Shown here piece by piece: positions 8,037-15,871 of a stretch of 23,534 nt of DNA. The notes below the pieces were generated by a model. That model was not told the DNA's origin. It worked only from the letters and a program-made list of their open reading frames with translations, and did not search any database. The translations under genes and the position numbers were made by a program. The first letter of the stretch is position 1, and every line of letters starts with the position of its first letter. The DNA is from CAZUXE01 sp964624585 (lineage in GTDB: Bacteria; Hydrothermota; Tepidihabitantia; B3-TA06): assembly GCA_964624585.1 (NCBI GenBank), contig CAZUXE010000024.1, positions 1 through 23,534 on the forward strand, written 5' to 3'.

Positions 8037-8866
8037 TTTTTCCTCCTCTGAGAAACATCAACAACAAAACCGGCAATACTTCCTATAACTATCAAAAGAA
8101 TAATCAATATGTGAGCTATAGATTGGGCAGGCATCCCTAAAGAAGCCATTCCAGCTCTACCTATCAAGGATTCATACTCACTGGCTCCTTTAAGGCCTCC
8201 TACCAATCCGGACAACTGTCCGGATTGCAGGTAGGGATAAAGGTCAGGAGCAACAACTCCGGTAACCCCTCCTAGTATTGTCTGACCAAATCGCCCGCCA
8301 GCGTAGGCAATCCATGTTTCAACCGAAACCCCATGGGCAAAGCTTATCAGCACTTGGATATCGTCATATGAATGAATATTCTTCATCATAGGCAGGGAAT
8401 CTACCGGAACCCCTTGATAATCGGCGCTAAAGAAATCTCTTATCTCGCGTCCCATGCCTATAATTAGCGCCACATAACCCGGCCTATACCCAAGATTCAC
8501 ATAGTCGACTCCGTACTTCTTGTTATGACGAGCAGCCGTTTGTTCAAGCGCCATTTGTCCCAAAGGAAGTCCTGTCGGTATATTACCCATAAGTACAACC
8601 TTAAGGTCTTTAGAAAAGGCATGTTCAAGCATTGCAATAATCATGGGCTGACATTCGGGAGCTGATGTTGCATCATAGTCAATAGAAACCATTATAACAG
8701 AACCTGCTGAAAGGGAATCAATTGTATTATAGGCGTCCTGAACCGGTTTGCCTATCTCGAACGGAATAGGTATTTTTAAGATTAAAGGTATCAAGACAAC
8801 CAAGGTTACTAGGAGAAAAATAATTTTTCTGTCAAGTTTAGATAGCCATTTAAAAAACTTCATCAT
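8033..8866 (-). CDS. Bitopic membrane protein with a soluble domain resembling that of the DUF6754 protein
   Basis: This 277-residue protein has an N-terminal helix (IIFLLVTLVVLIPLILKI, about 15-32), a soluble alpha/beta domain (about 45-240) and a C-terminal helix (IAHILIILLIVIGSIAGFVV) followed by RRKK. The soluble part carries SVIMVSIDYDATS, LKVVLMGNIP, ETWIAYAGGRFGQ and GGVTGVVAPDLYPYLQSG. These blocks align co-linearly, by eye, with the DUF6754 protein encoded at 9677-10900, suggesting a diverged paralogue. Two ATGs are adjacent. AGGAGG lies 3 nt from the first and 6 nt from the second (8863), so the second is the more likely start. The stop codon of the upstream gene is embedded in this Shine-Dalgarno. 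Function is unknown. Confidence 0.75.
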   Translation of the reverse strand: MMKFFKWLSKLDRKIIFLLVTLVVLIPLILKIPIPFEIGKPVQDAYNTIDSLSAGSVIMVSIDYDATSAPECQPMIIAMLEHAFSKDLKVVLMGNIPTGLPLGQMALEQTAARHNKKYGVDYVNLGYRPGYVALIIGMGREIRDFFSADYQGVPVDSLPMMKNIHSYDDIQVLISFAHGVSVETWIAYAGGRFGQTILGGVTGVVAPDLYPYLQSGQLSGLVGGLKGASEYESLIGRAGMASLGMPAQSIAHILIILLIVIGSIAGFVVDVSQRRKK

Positions 8867-8873
8867 CTACCTC

Positions 8874-9665
8874 CTAGGTTGAAGACACATAGGTTCGTTC
8901 GATACCCAGAATTATACGAATAGACATGGCAATTGCGCCTAGTGTAACGCCAATTAAAATCCCACGTCGAGCGGCAGTCTGTGGAATTGACATTAACCAA
9001 TTTTGAATTTGTGGTGCAAGCGCAACGAATTTTTCTTGGAATAAAAGTATAGCCGTGCCGAATGCAACGCCTATGACTATTACTACAATCCCTGCTAAAA
9101 CCTTCGTCATATATATACGATAGACGCCTGCAGCTATTAAAAGCGCCGCCAGAATAAGGGCGGAGGGAATCATACCCATAGTTAATCTGCCTATCATTAC
9201 CAAAATAGCGGCAATCAAAAGCAGGGTAGCGTCAAATGTTCTGGCGCGAAATGCCCTGTAAGCGGCTGAGGCAATAAAAAAGGCAAGCAAGGCGAACATA
9301 GTTCCCTGTAATGGAACTATCACCCAATTATAGAGCCATAAAAATCCGCCTATTTCGTTCCCTGAAGGAATGGCCAGAGGAGTGCCGTATTTTATCCAGG
9401 TAAGTATTCCTGCAAATAAAGTAACGAATACGCCTAAAATAGTAACTATACTGTATCCCCAACTTTTTTCCTTTCTGGAAATTTTACGTAAATGGTGTTT
9501 AAGCAAACTGTCTATACCCAAAAGGAGAGTAAATCCGGCAAGTATTGAATACCAAACCAGTAAACGTTGTTCCAACGAACCAAACGGCTCGCGAGGTATA
9601 AAAAAGGTAACTACGACAAATACTCCTGCCAGAAAAGTAATTATAAGCGGAACTGTTTTTTTCAT
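8874..9665 (-). CDS. Multi-pass membrane protein of unknown function (DUF6754 operon)
   Basis: This 263-residue protein is almost entirely hydrophobic helices, about eight. It starts with VPLIITFLAGVFVVVTFFIP, and later blocks include YSIVTILGVFVTLFAGILTW and VLAGIVVIVIGVAFGTAILLF. A positively charged loop (LLKHHLRKISRKEKSWG) lies between helices. Near the C-terminus IPQTAARRGILIGVTLGAIAM precedes a final helix. No transporter or enzyme signature is seen. The ATG at 9665 follows TAGGAG by 8 nt, and that TAG is the stop codon of the DUF6754 gene. It probably forms the membrane core of a complex with the neighbouring three products. I do not recognise the family. Confidence 0.75.
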   Translation of the reverse strand: MKKTVPLIITFLAGVFVVVTFFIPREPFGSLEQRLLVWYSILAGFTLLLGIDSLLKHHLRKISRKEKSWGYSIVTILGVFVTLFAGILTWIKYGTPLAIPSGNEIGGFLWLYNWVIVPLQGTMFALLAFFIASAAYRAFRARTFDATLLLIAAILVMIGRLTMGMIPSALILAALLIAAGVYRIYMTKVLAGIVVIVIGVAFGTAILLFQEKFVALAPQIQNWLMSIPQTAARRGILIGVTLGAIAMSIRIILGIERTYVSST

Positions 9666-9676
9666 AACGTTAACTC

Positions 9677-10900
9677 CTAGGAAGTAGTGAAAAAGTTATT
9701 CAGCATCTTAAAAGCGTCGGAGAAAAATTTAGATTCTTCTCCTCGGAAAACGTTAATTAAAGAACCGATAGTGGCTATAGTTGAAACTCCGATTATCAGC
9801 GCAATAATTATCAGCTTAAATAAATCTTCACTTTTCAAGGAACCTAAAAGTTGCGGGTCCCTATCAAGATATGCTGAAGCAGCGTACATTTCTTCTCCAA
9901 TCAAGGTATAGTCACAAGCGGCAACAAAGAAAGGCAGTTGGGTCGCTGAGGTAGTTCCGGCTATCTGAATTGCCCCTACCGAATGTCCTGTTTCGGCTAG
10001 AATTAAAGACTCGGCGTAGAAAATACCTTGTAGGAAAACTGTTCCCGGCTTTTCCCGAAGCATTATACCATCAACTCCGGCTGCGTAACCAAACTGATCA
10101 GAAGTAAGAAAAGTAATATCATCCGCGTTGTACAAATCGGGACGTCCGGCTTCACTATAAACCTGTTTTACCGTCTCTTGGGCGGCAGTCATCACAATAG
10201 GGTCGTAATTGGGAATAATAAGCCGTGTTTCGTATTCAGCTGCTCGCCTAGCAACCCTTCTTAAAATAGATAGCGCAGCAATGGTAGGTACGTCGTATAA
10301 GTAACCAATGCCGAAACTGAATAAAATAGGTTTTCCCATCTCAGTAGCACGTCCCACCGCGTCATCAATTGCATCAAGCCCTGCAATTCGACGAATAAAC
10401 ATATTGCGGTCTTTTTTAGCCAATTCTATGTAAAGAAGAACCAAAATTCCGTAAACTGCTGCAAAAATCAAAATCGCGATACGATTTTTATTAAACCACT
10501 GAGCTTTAGAAACTGCTGCTTCACTAACCTTTCCTTGAGCAATTCGTCCGTATTCATCTTGTAAATCTATTCGATAATAACACTTTTTGTTATCCTCTAC
10601 ATCGGTATCTGTATATGAAGTTGTAGGCACCAAAAACTCAACAAGTGTGTCAAAGCTAGCATTCGGCGCAGACGACTTTAGTATCAGGTATTTTGCAATT
10701 TTCGTTTCCTGAGAAGGCAATTCCCAGATTAAATCAATGCTTTTTCCTGCATCGTTAGGTGAATCAGAAACATGAATATTAGTAACGCCATTAAATTCTG
10801 GAAGTTCCATCATATCCAGAGCGTTATTTCCAACGACAGACGTGTCATTAACTTCTTCAATTTGACCAAACAGCGCCACCGATAAAATTAGCAGAACCAC
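9677..10900 (-). CDS. DUF6754-type membrane protein with N-terminal fibronectin type III domain
   Basis: This 407-residue protein is the first gene of the operon. It begins with a short signal-like stretch (MVLLILSVALFGQ), then a fibronectin III-like domain (about 38-130: SIDLIWELPSQETKIAKYLI, CYYRIDLQDEYGR). A membrane helix (IAILIFAAVYGILVLLYIEL, about 141-160) follows, then a soluble domain with GKPILFSFGIGYLYDVPT, IIPNYDPIVM and ETGHSVGAIQIAGTTSATQLP, and a last helix (LIIIALIIGVSTIATIGSL). The latter half matches what I know as DUF6754. The start is a GTG: AGGAGG sits 5 nt upstream, whereas the overlapping ATG 2 nt earlier meets a stop after four codons. Function is unknown. The topology puts fibronectin III outside and the DUF domain in the cytoplasm. 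Confidence 0.8.
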   Translation of the reverse strand: MVLLILSVALFGQIEEVNDTSVVGNNALDMMELPEFNGVTNIHVSDSPNDAGKSIDLIWELPSQETKIAKYLILKSSAPNASFDTLVEFLVPTTSYTDTDVEDNKKCYYRIDLQDEYGRIAQGKVSEAAVSKAQWFNKNRIAILIFAAVYGILVLLYIELAKKDRNMFIRRIAGLDAIDDAVGRATEMGKPILFSFGIGYLYDVPTIAALSILRRVARRAAEYETRLIIPNYDPIVMTAAQETVKQVYSEAGRPDLYNADDITFLTSDQFGYAAGVDGIMLREKPGTVFLQGIFYAESLILAETGHSVGAIQIAGTTSATQLPFFVAACDYTLIGEEMYAASAYLDRDPQLLGSLKSEDLFKLIIIALIIGVSTIATIGSLINVFRGEESKFFSDAFKMLNNFFTTS

Positions 10901-11022
10901 ATACGCCTCCTAAAAAAGAGCCAAATTTCGCATCAGGATTCTAAAAGAATAAAGACACGAAGTGTTTTAAGTCACTTCTCTATTAATACGACAAGTTATG
11001 CTGACAAATAATACTTAAATAG

Positions 11023-11050
11023 AGCTTACCCCGACCAAGAAATTTGTCAA
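11023..11050 (-). promoter_or_regulatory. Candidate promoter of the DUF6754 operon
   Basis: On the minus strand TTGACA (11045-11050) is followed after 16 nt by TAAGCT (11023-11028), a weak -10 with 4 of 6 matches. It would leave a leader of roughly 115 nt before the GTG at 10900. The rest of the 243-nt divergent region shows no other convincing element on this strand. Confidence 0.35.
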
Positions 11051-11105
11051 GTGTGTCCTTAATTTTAGAAATCATCTCTAAAACTCGTAAAGAATCTTTA
11101 CTAAC

Positions 11106-11133
11106 TTGACAAACGATAAGTATACGATAGAAT
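11106..11133 (+). promoter_or_regulatory. Sigma70-type promoter giving a near-leaderless transcript
   Basis: TTGACA (11106-11111), a 16-nt spacer and TAGAAT (11128-11133) are followed by only 10 nt before the ATG at 11144. The predicted transcription start near 11140 leaves about four untranslated bases. No Shine-Dalgarno sequence is present. Confidence 0.6.
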
Positions 11134-11143
11134 TGATGTTATT

Positions 11144-11479
11144 ATGAACGAAAATAAAATACTGCTCGCCGTAATAGGCTATATTTTCGGGTTGTTTTGG
11201 ATTCCCTTATTCCTTTCCGATAGAGATGACTTTTGCAAATACCATGGCCGTCAAGCTTTAGTAATTTTCCTAGCCTTGGTTGCAACCATTATGGCATTCG
11301 CCCTCCTGACCCTTTTATTCGGTTGGTTCAAACCTTTAGAAACCTTATTCTGGTTAATTGAAGGTGTTCTAATTCTTCTTTACATAGGAATTTCTGTAAT
11401 TGCCGCAATAAAGGCCGCTCACGGAGAAATTTGGCGTATCCCAATCCTGGGGGCATACTCCGACCGTATAAAATTTTAA
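11144..11479 (+). CDS. Small DUF4870/Tic20-like membrane protein
   Basis: This 111-residue protein resembles the DUF4870 group. After a short polar start (MNENK) come a helix (ILLAVIGYIFGLFWIPLFL), the family-typical polar turn FCKYHGRQALVIF, a second helix (LALVATIMAFALLTLLF), a third (LFWLIEGVLILLYIGISVIAAIKAA), then the closing HGEIWRIPILGAYSDRI. The role of DUF4870 proteins is not established. The gene is alone on the plus strand, divergent from the DUF6754 operon. Its start is chosen because the promoter lies immediately upstream. The ATG at 11138 is in another frame and stops at once. Confidence 0.82.
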   Translation: MNENKILLAVIGYIFGLFWIPLFLSDRDDFCKYHGRQALVIFLALVATIMAFALLTLLFGWFKPLETLFWLIEGVLILLYIGISVIAAIKAAHGEIWRIPILGAYSDRIKF

Positions 11480-11864
11480 TTCCGGCTTGAATATAATCCA
11501 TAGGTTTAATTAGAATAGCCCGTTTCGGAATAAATTGATGAAGACTGCAAATGTTCTTCAATATTGGCTCAAAATGTGATTTTACTTAAGCTTCCACCCA
11601 TTCCTTGTCTATTATTATATGAAAAAAAGACTGAATGTGGCACGCAAAACGTCTCTCAAATGACAAACACACACTTTTTGCATGAAGATTTTCTAGGTGC
11701 AAAGGATACTAAAACAATATCTTTATTGTAAAGAAGTCGAAGACATTGACTCCAGGGCATATCAAAATTACTCTACCAAGGTTTTGCAAATTTTGACTTA
11801 CTTTATGCGTTTACGACTTAATTCATTATTGACTAATATAAGTGTCGAAAATACGTCGCCTACC
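11480..11864. other. Intergenic stretch without a recognised gene
   Basis: This 385-nt stretch separates the convergent DUF4870-like and gcvT genes. It is AT-rich and has no ORF with a credible ribosome site. It holds a weak hairpin, ACAATA (11714-11719) with TATTGT (11724-11729), and no clear bidirectional terminator. Confidence 0.5.
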
Positions 11865-12959
11865 TTACTTATGCGAAGCTGCCTTGTAGAAGGGCGGTTT
11901 AACCACAACTGCTGTAACATCACCGCGTCGGGTACGAATTACAAGCTCTGTTCCCGATTTAGTGTATCCGCGTTTAACGTAGGCTAAAGCAATTCCCTTT
12001 TTAAGAGACGGGGAAAAGGTACCTGAAGTTACCTGTCCCAGCTCTTCGCCGCCGGCAAAAACCGCATCGTGAGGTCGGGGTATACCGGAATCCTTAACTT
12101 CCAGACAAATTAAACGCCGTGAAGGTTTCTCTTCTTTTACTTTGAACAGAACATCGCGGGCAATAAAGCGCTGTTTATCGAATTTTATTACCCATGATAA
12201 ACCTGCTTCAACAGGATTGGTTGTTTTATCTATATCATTACCGTAAAGAGCGTACTTCATTTCCAAACGTAGGGTATCGCGCGCGCCAAGACCAATGGGA
12301 GCAATACCTTCCGGCTTACCTGCTTCAAACAGTTTGTCCCACACCGCCTCGGCGTGTTCTGCTGGAAAATAAAGCTCAAAGCCGTCCTCGCCTGTATAAC
12401 CTGTACGAGAGATGAACATATGAACTCCTGCAAGTTCGGTTTCTGCACCTTCGTAGAATCCAATAGAGGAAAGTTCAAAAGATATTAGTCTAGCAAGAAC
12501 CTGCTCTGTTTTCGGTCCCTGCACTGCAAGTTGAGCCAATTCATTGGTTCTGTCAATAAGTTCAACCTTAAAATTGGCGGCTTGTTCACGCATCCAGGCC
12601 TGATCTTTTTCGTTGTTGGCCGCGTTGATAACTACAAGATAATGTTCAGGAAGACGGTAAACCAGCAAATCGTCCACAATACCGCCGTCAGGATAACACA
12701 TCACGGTATAAAGCGCTTGGTGTTCCTTAAGTGAAGCTACATCGTTGGTTACTAGATAGTCAAGAAATTCAAGCGCCTGCGCACCTTTAACCTCAACCCT
12801 GCCCATATGCGACACATCAAAGACACCAACTGATTCGCGTACCTTCTGATGCTCAGCCATCAGTCCCTCAAACTGCACAGCCATTTGATACCCTGCAAAG
12901 GGTACGAGTCGTCCTCCAGCCTTTAGAATTTTTTCATAGAACGGCGTTTTCTTTTCCAT
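11865..12959 (-). CDS. gcvT: Glycine cleavage system T protein (aminomethyltransferase)
   Basis: This 364-residue protein is full length for GcvT. It transfers the methylene group from the aminomethyl-lipoyl H protein to tetrahydrofolate, releasing ammonia. Landmarks are the N-terminal FAGYQMAVQFEGLMAEHQ, GVFDVSHMGRVEV, GGIVDDLLVYR with the catalytic Asp of the family, SRTGYTGEDGFELYFP, IGLGARDTLRLE and the C-terminal beta-barrel motif VTSGTFSPSLKKGIALAYV. No P or L protein gene is in the window, and the nearest H-like gene (15415-15834) belongs to another cluster. AGGAG lies 7 nt before the ATG. A consensus promoter 28 nt upstream shows it is transcribed independently. Confidence 0.95.
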   Translation of the reverse strand: MEKKTPFYEKILKAGGRLVPFAGYQMAVQFEGLMAEHQKVRESVGVFDVSHMGRVEVKGAQALEFLDYLVTNDVASLKEHQALYTVMCYPDGGIVDDLLVYRLPEHYLVVINAANNEKDQAWMREQAANFKVELIDRTNELAQLAVQGPKTEQVLARLISFELSSIGFYEGAETELAGVHMFISRTGYTGEDGFELYFPAEHAEAVWDKLFEAGKPEGIAPIGLGARDTLRLEMKYALYGNDIDKTTNPVEAGLSWVIKFDKQRFIARDVLFKVKEEKPSRRLICLEVKDSGIPRPHDAVFAGGEELGQVTSGTFSPSLKKGIALAYVKRGYTKSGTELVIRTRRGDVTAVVVKPPFYKAASHK

Positions 12960-12986
12960 AATGATACTCCTGAAAATAGTTTTTTG

Positions 12987-13014
12987 ATTATAACATAGCG
13001 CCAGACAGTGTCAA
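12987..13014 (-). promoter_or_regulatory. Consensus sigma70-type promoter of gcvT
   Basis: On the minus strand TTGACA (13009-13014) and TATAAT (12987-12992) are both perfect consensus and are separated by 16 nt. The gcvT ATG lies 27 nt beyond the -10, leaving room for a leader of about 20 nt with its AGGAG ribosome site. I see no glycine riboswitch-like structure in that short leader. Confidence 0.7.
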
Positions 13015-13174
13015 GAAAAGTAACTTGGCAACCAACAACTAGTTGCAATTCCTCAACCATGCCCCCTTTGTCTATCAGAAAAAAATTGAGGGCGAACCTT
13101 CTCTTTGCATTAACAGTGGCCATTATACTCTATTAGTCACCAAGGGAACTTGAGGAAAGAATGGAAGGGAAAAC

Positions 13175-13202
13175 TTGACACCGCATCCCGCCTTCATATT
13201 AT
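13175..13202 (+). promoter_or_regulatory. Sigma70-type promoter giving a leaderless transcript
   Basis: TTGACA (13175-13180), a 16-nt spacer and TATTAT (13197-13202) stand 6 nt before the GTG at 13209. The expected transcription start coincides with the first base of the start codon, and no Shine-Dalgarno is present. Confidence 0.6.
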
Positions 13203-13208
13203 TTTTCT

Positions 13209-13718
13209 GTGACAATAAATAAATACAAATCGTACTTAAAACTTGCTCTACAGCTAAAAATAGAAGCTGCGACTCTTATACTGACAAGTTCGATTACAGT
13301 AGCCGAATGGGTGCTTGAGGAATGCAGAAAATGCTCTGGATATGGTAAATGCTTGACCTGCCCCCCTTATACACCTCTTCCTAAAGAGATGGAAAAAACG
13401 CTTGACGCCTACGAATTTGCCCTCTTGCTTCACGGATACAATGCCGCATTGTTGAATTCGGCAGCATTACAACTGGAAAAAACGCTACGTTCAAACAGGT
13501 TTACGCAAGCTAAAGCCTTTGGCTGCGGGCCTTGCTATTTATGCGAAGACTGCCCTATTGACTCGGGCCAGTGCAAGTTCCCAAAACAGGCACGGGCATC
13601 AATGGAAGCCTGCGGTATAGATGTGTTCACAACAGTTAAGGCGCACGGTTTCCCAATAGAAAGGTTAAAATCTGCAACTGATAAAGCCAACTTCTACGCC
13701 CTTGTTCTCATAGAATAG
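13209..13718 (+). CDS. DUF2284 cysteine-rich metal-binding protein
   Basis: This 169-residue protein has two Cys clusters typical of DUF2284. ECRKCSGYGKCLTCPPYTP falls near residues 38-56. GCGPCYLCEDCPIDSGQCKFP follows about 60 residues later, ahead of RASMEACGIDVF. The spacing suggests a bound [4Fe-4S] or other metal centre. Members occur mainly in anaerobes and the reaction is unknown. The GTG start is chosen from the promoter placed directly upstream. No Shine-Dalgarno or alternative start is seen. The gene is divergent from gcvT and faces the aldehyde dehydrogenase cluster end to end. Confidence 0.85.
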   Translation: MTINKYKSYLKLALQLKIEAATLILTSSITVAEWVLEECRKCSGYGKCLTCPPYTPLPKEMEKTLDAYEFALLLHGYNAALLNSAALQLEKTLRSNRFTQAKAFGCGPCYLCEDCPIDSGQCKFPKQARASMEACGIDVFTTVKAHGFPIERLKSATDKANFYALVLIE

Positions 13719-13926
13719 CAAAACCTCTCGCCGCGCTCAAGCCGAAGAAGGATAACAATTCTTTTAAGTTCAAAGATTGGTTCCCATACCTAAACTAGAG
13801 TAAGCATTATCTGAAAACCTTAGTTGAAGATAATTACGTTCGGTAAAAAACCCAAGAGAAAATGGATTATTGGAACAAATGCCTTATGAATAATCGCATC
13901 CTAGGTTCGTGGATAAAAAAATGTTG

Positions 13927-15315
13927 TTAGTTCAAATCAAACAGGTAGAGTTTCTCTTCGGTCATTTCACGAACGGCAAAGGCAGGGCCTTCGCGTCCTA
14001 GGCCAGAGCTTTTCATTCCACCGTAGGGCATTAGATCCACACGGAAGGTGGGAACCTCATTGACTAGTACTCCACCGGCATCAATCGCATCGCAGGCGTG
14101 AAACGCTTTTTTTATATCTTTCGTAAACACAGCCGCTTGCAAACCATAGCTGGTATCATTAACTTTTTCTATCGCATCCTCAAGGTCGCGTACCGGATTA
14201 ACAATTACTATTGGAGCAAAGGCTTCTTTTTTGATAAGACTGGCATCCTCAGGAACACGGGCAAGTATCCATGGGGCAAGCAAGGCCGGATGAGCCTCAT
14301 CACGCTTACCTTCAAGCACAAACTCAGCACCTAAGGCTTTGGCCTCATCTATCCACAAAAGTATACGCTCAACCTCTTTTCCCTCTATCATTGGGCCAAG
14401 TTCTGTGAATTCATCAAGCGGATTACCCACTTTTAGGCTTGAGACCTCGGCAGCAAGCAGTTCCAGAAACCGTTCGTATACTTTGCGATGGACGTAGACA
14501 CGCTGGGTTGAAATACATACCTGCCCTGCAAGCGAATAGCCGCCAAGACGGATACGTTTTGCCGCACGTTCCAAATCAGCATCATCAAGAATGACCGCGG
14601 CAGAGTTAGAACCAAGCTCCATAGCAATTTTTTTAAGACCAGCGCGTCGGGTTATTTCTTTTCCAACAGATGCTGAACCAGTAAAGGTAATCATTCGCGG
14701 CACAGAGGAGGTAACTAGCGCATCTCCAAGGCTTGCACCAGAACCAATAGCAATCTGAAGCGCCTGTTCTGGAAGCCCTGCGCCATTAAGGGCTTCAACA
14801 AACTTAATTGCGGAAAGCGGAGTAGCCGAAGCGGGTTTCAGCACGGCGCTGCAGCCTGCAGCTATAGCCGGACCTATTTTATGAGCAACTAAGTTGAGAG
14901 GAAAATTGAATGGCGTAATTGCTACCACAACCCCACACGGTACACGCTTATAGAACCCCTGTTTATTGGGATGGCCGGCTGCGGAAAAGGAAACCTCCTC
15001 GCCTGCAAGCTTCATGGCTTCAATTGCAGAAAGCCGCAAGGTATTGACACATCTGGAAACTTCGCCTCGCGCTTCCCTCCAGGTTTTTCCTACCTCAAGG
15101 ACAAGAGTGCGAGCAAATTCCTCGGACTGTTCTTTGATGATATCAGCAGCCCTGTTGAGAATTTCGGCACGGCTCTGCTGATTAACTTTGCGAAGTTTAC
15201 CGAACGCATCATGCGCCTGAATCAGCTTAGCTTCAACAGTTACTGGTGTATCTTGAACTAATTCAGCGATTACAGAACCGTCGTAGGGATTCTCTACTTT
15301 CAAGTTCTCTGCCAT
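13927..15315 (-). CDS. NAD(P)-dependent aldehyde dehydrogenase
   Basis: This 462-residue member of the aldehyde dehydrogenase superfamily oxidises an aldehyde to an acid with NAD(P)+. All catalytic elements are present: TPFNFP with Asn137, FTGSASVGKEI for the cofactor, AMELGSNSA with the general base Glu233, GQVCIS with the nucleophile Cys267, and KKEAFAPIV and PYGGMKSSGLGREG near the C-terminus. It is in the size range of lactaldehyde, succinate-semialdehyde and non-phosphorylating glyceraldehyde-3-phosphate dehydrogenases. The substrate cannot be chosen from sequence alone. It is the last gene of the DsrE/lipoyl-carrier cluster, separated from it by a hairpin, so a metabolic link to sulfur chemistry (for example a sulfo-aldehyde) is only possible. 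Confidence 0.93.
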   Translation of the reverse strand: MAENLKVENPYDGSVIAELVQDTPVTVEAKLIQAHDAFGKLRKVNQQSRAEILNRAADIIKEQSEEFARTLVLEVGKTWREARGEVSRCVNTLRLSAIEAMKLAGEEVSFSAAGHPNKQGFYKRVPCGVVVAITPFNFPLNLVAHKIGPAIAAGCSAVLKPASATPLSAIKFVEALNGAGLPEQALQIAIGSGASLGDALVTSSVPRMITFTGSASVGKEITRRAGLKKIAMELGSNSAAVILDDADLERAAKRIRLGGYSLAGQVCISTQRVYVHRKVYERFLELLAAEVSSLKVGNPLDEFTELGPMIEGKEVERILLWIDEAKALGAEFVLEGKRDEAHPALLAPWILARVPEDASLIKKEAFAPIVIVNPVRDLEDAIEKVNDTSYGLQAAVFTKDIKKAFHACDAIDAGGVLVNEVPTFRVDLMPYGGMKSSGLGREGPAFAVREMTEEKLYLFDLN

Positions 15316-15346
15316 AACCTTCTTCCTTAAGTAACTTAGGAAACAG

Positions 15347-15369
15347 GTAGGGGCATATCATGCCCCTAC
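15347..15369. repeat. Perfect 10-bp inverted repeat with 3-nt loop
   Basis: GTAGGGGCAT (15347-15356) pairs perfectly with ATGCCCCTAC (15360-15369) around ATC. It lies in the 99-nt gap between the lipoyl-carrier and aldehyde dehydrogenase genes. The minus-strand continuation has only a short TTT, so it is a poor intrinsic terminator. It may be a dispersed REP-like element or an RNA processing site that changes expression of the last gene. Confidence 0.7.
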
Positions 15370-15414
15370 GACTTTATGCAACAAGACGCACCAAGAATCA
15401 TCGATGCCGTCGTT

Positions 15415-15834
15415 TTATTTCTTGTGCTTCTCTGCTTCGGCCTTAATCCAATCAGCCACAGCGTCGCCGTGTATAAGACCTTCTATTTGGGAGGCATCGG
15501 CAGGCTTCATAGTAAATATCCAACCCTTGCCATAGGGGTCGGTGTTGATAAGGGCGGGATCATCTTCAAGCTCTTCGTTAACTTCAAGAATCTCACCTTC
15601 AATTGGCGCATAAATTTTACCCATCCACTTGCCTGTTTCATATGAGCCAACAACTTCATCAGCCTCAGCTTCAGATTCCGCCTCGGGCAATTCAATAAAG
15701 CTAAGCTCTCCAGCCAGTTTTTGGCTAAAATCACTAAGGCCAACACGCACAGTGTCGCCTTCTTTTTTTACCCACATATGTTCTTTATGGTAAAACAGTT
15801 CATCTGGAAGGTTATAGCCTTCTATTTCCGCCAT
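15415..15834 (-). CDS. GcvH-like lipoyl carrier protein (lipoate-binding protein of the sulfur cluster)
   Basis: This 139-residue protein has the GcvH fold: YHKEHMWVKKEGDTVRVGLSDF (15-36), the lipoyl hairpin SYETGKWMGKIYAP (64-77), then GEILEVNEELEDDPALIN and DPYGKGW. Lys69 occupies the lipoylated position, but the flanking residues differ from the usual SVESVKAxS of glycine-cleavage H proteins. The gene is directly downstream of the DsrE-F-H-like trio, with AAAGGAGG 5 nt before the ATG. Lipoate-binding proteins of this type are known in the sHdr sulfur-oxidation pathway as carriers of sulfur intermediates, and I infer a similar role here. Alternatively it is the cell's ordinary H protein. 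The gcvT gene about 2.5 kb away has its own promoter. Confidence 0.85.
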   Translation of the reverse strand: MAEIEGYNLPDELFYHKEHMWVKKEGDTVRVGLSDFSQKLAGELSFIELPEAESEAEADEVVGSYETGKWMGKIYAPIEGEILEVNEELEDDPALINTDPYGKGWIFTMKPADASQIEGLIHGDAVADWIKAEAEKHKK

Positions 15835-15871
15835 CTTTGCCTCCTTTAATTAAAAAATCATGGCTTTGATA

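Noticed and set aside
11697..11987. 96-codon plus-strand ORF reaching into the gcvT 3' end
   Set aside because: No ribosome site or promoter, and the overlapping part is the antisense of conserved gcvT sequence.
14098..15261. Several plus-strand ORFs opposite the aldehyde dehydrogenase gene
   Set aside because: They are antisense shadows of a gene whose catalytic motifs are complete.
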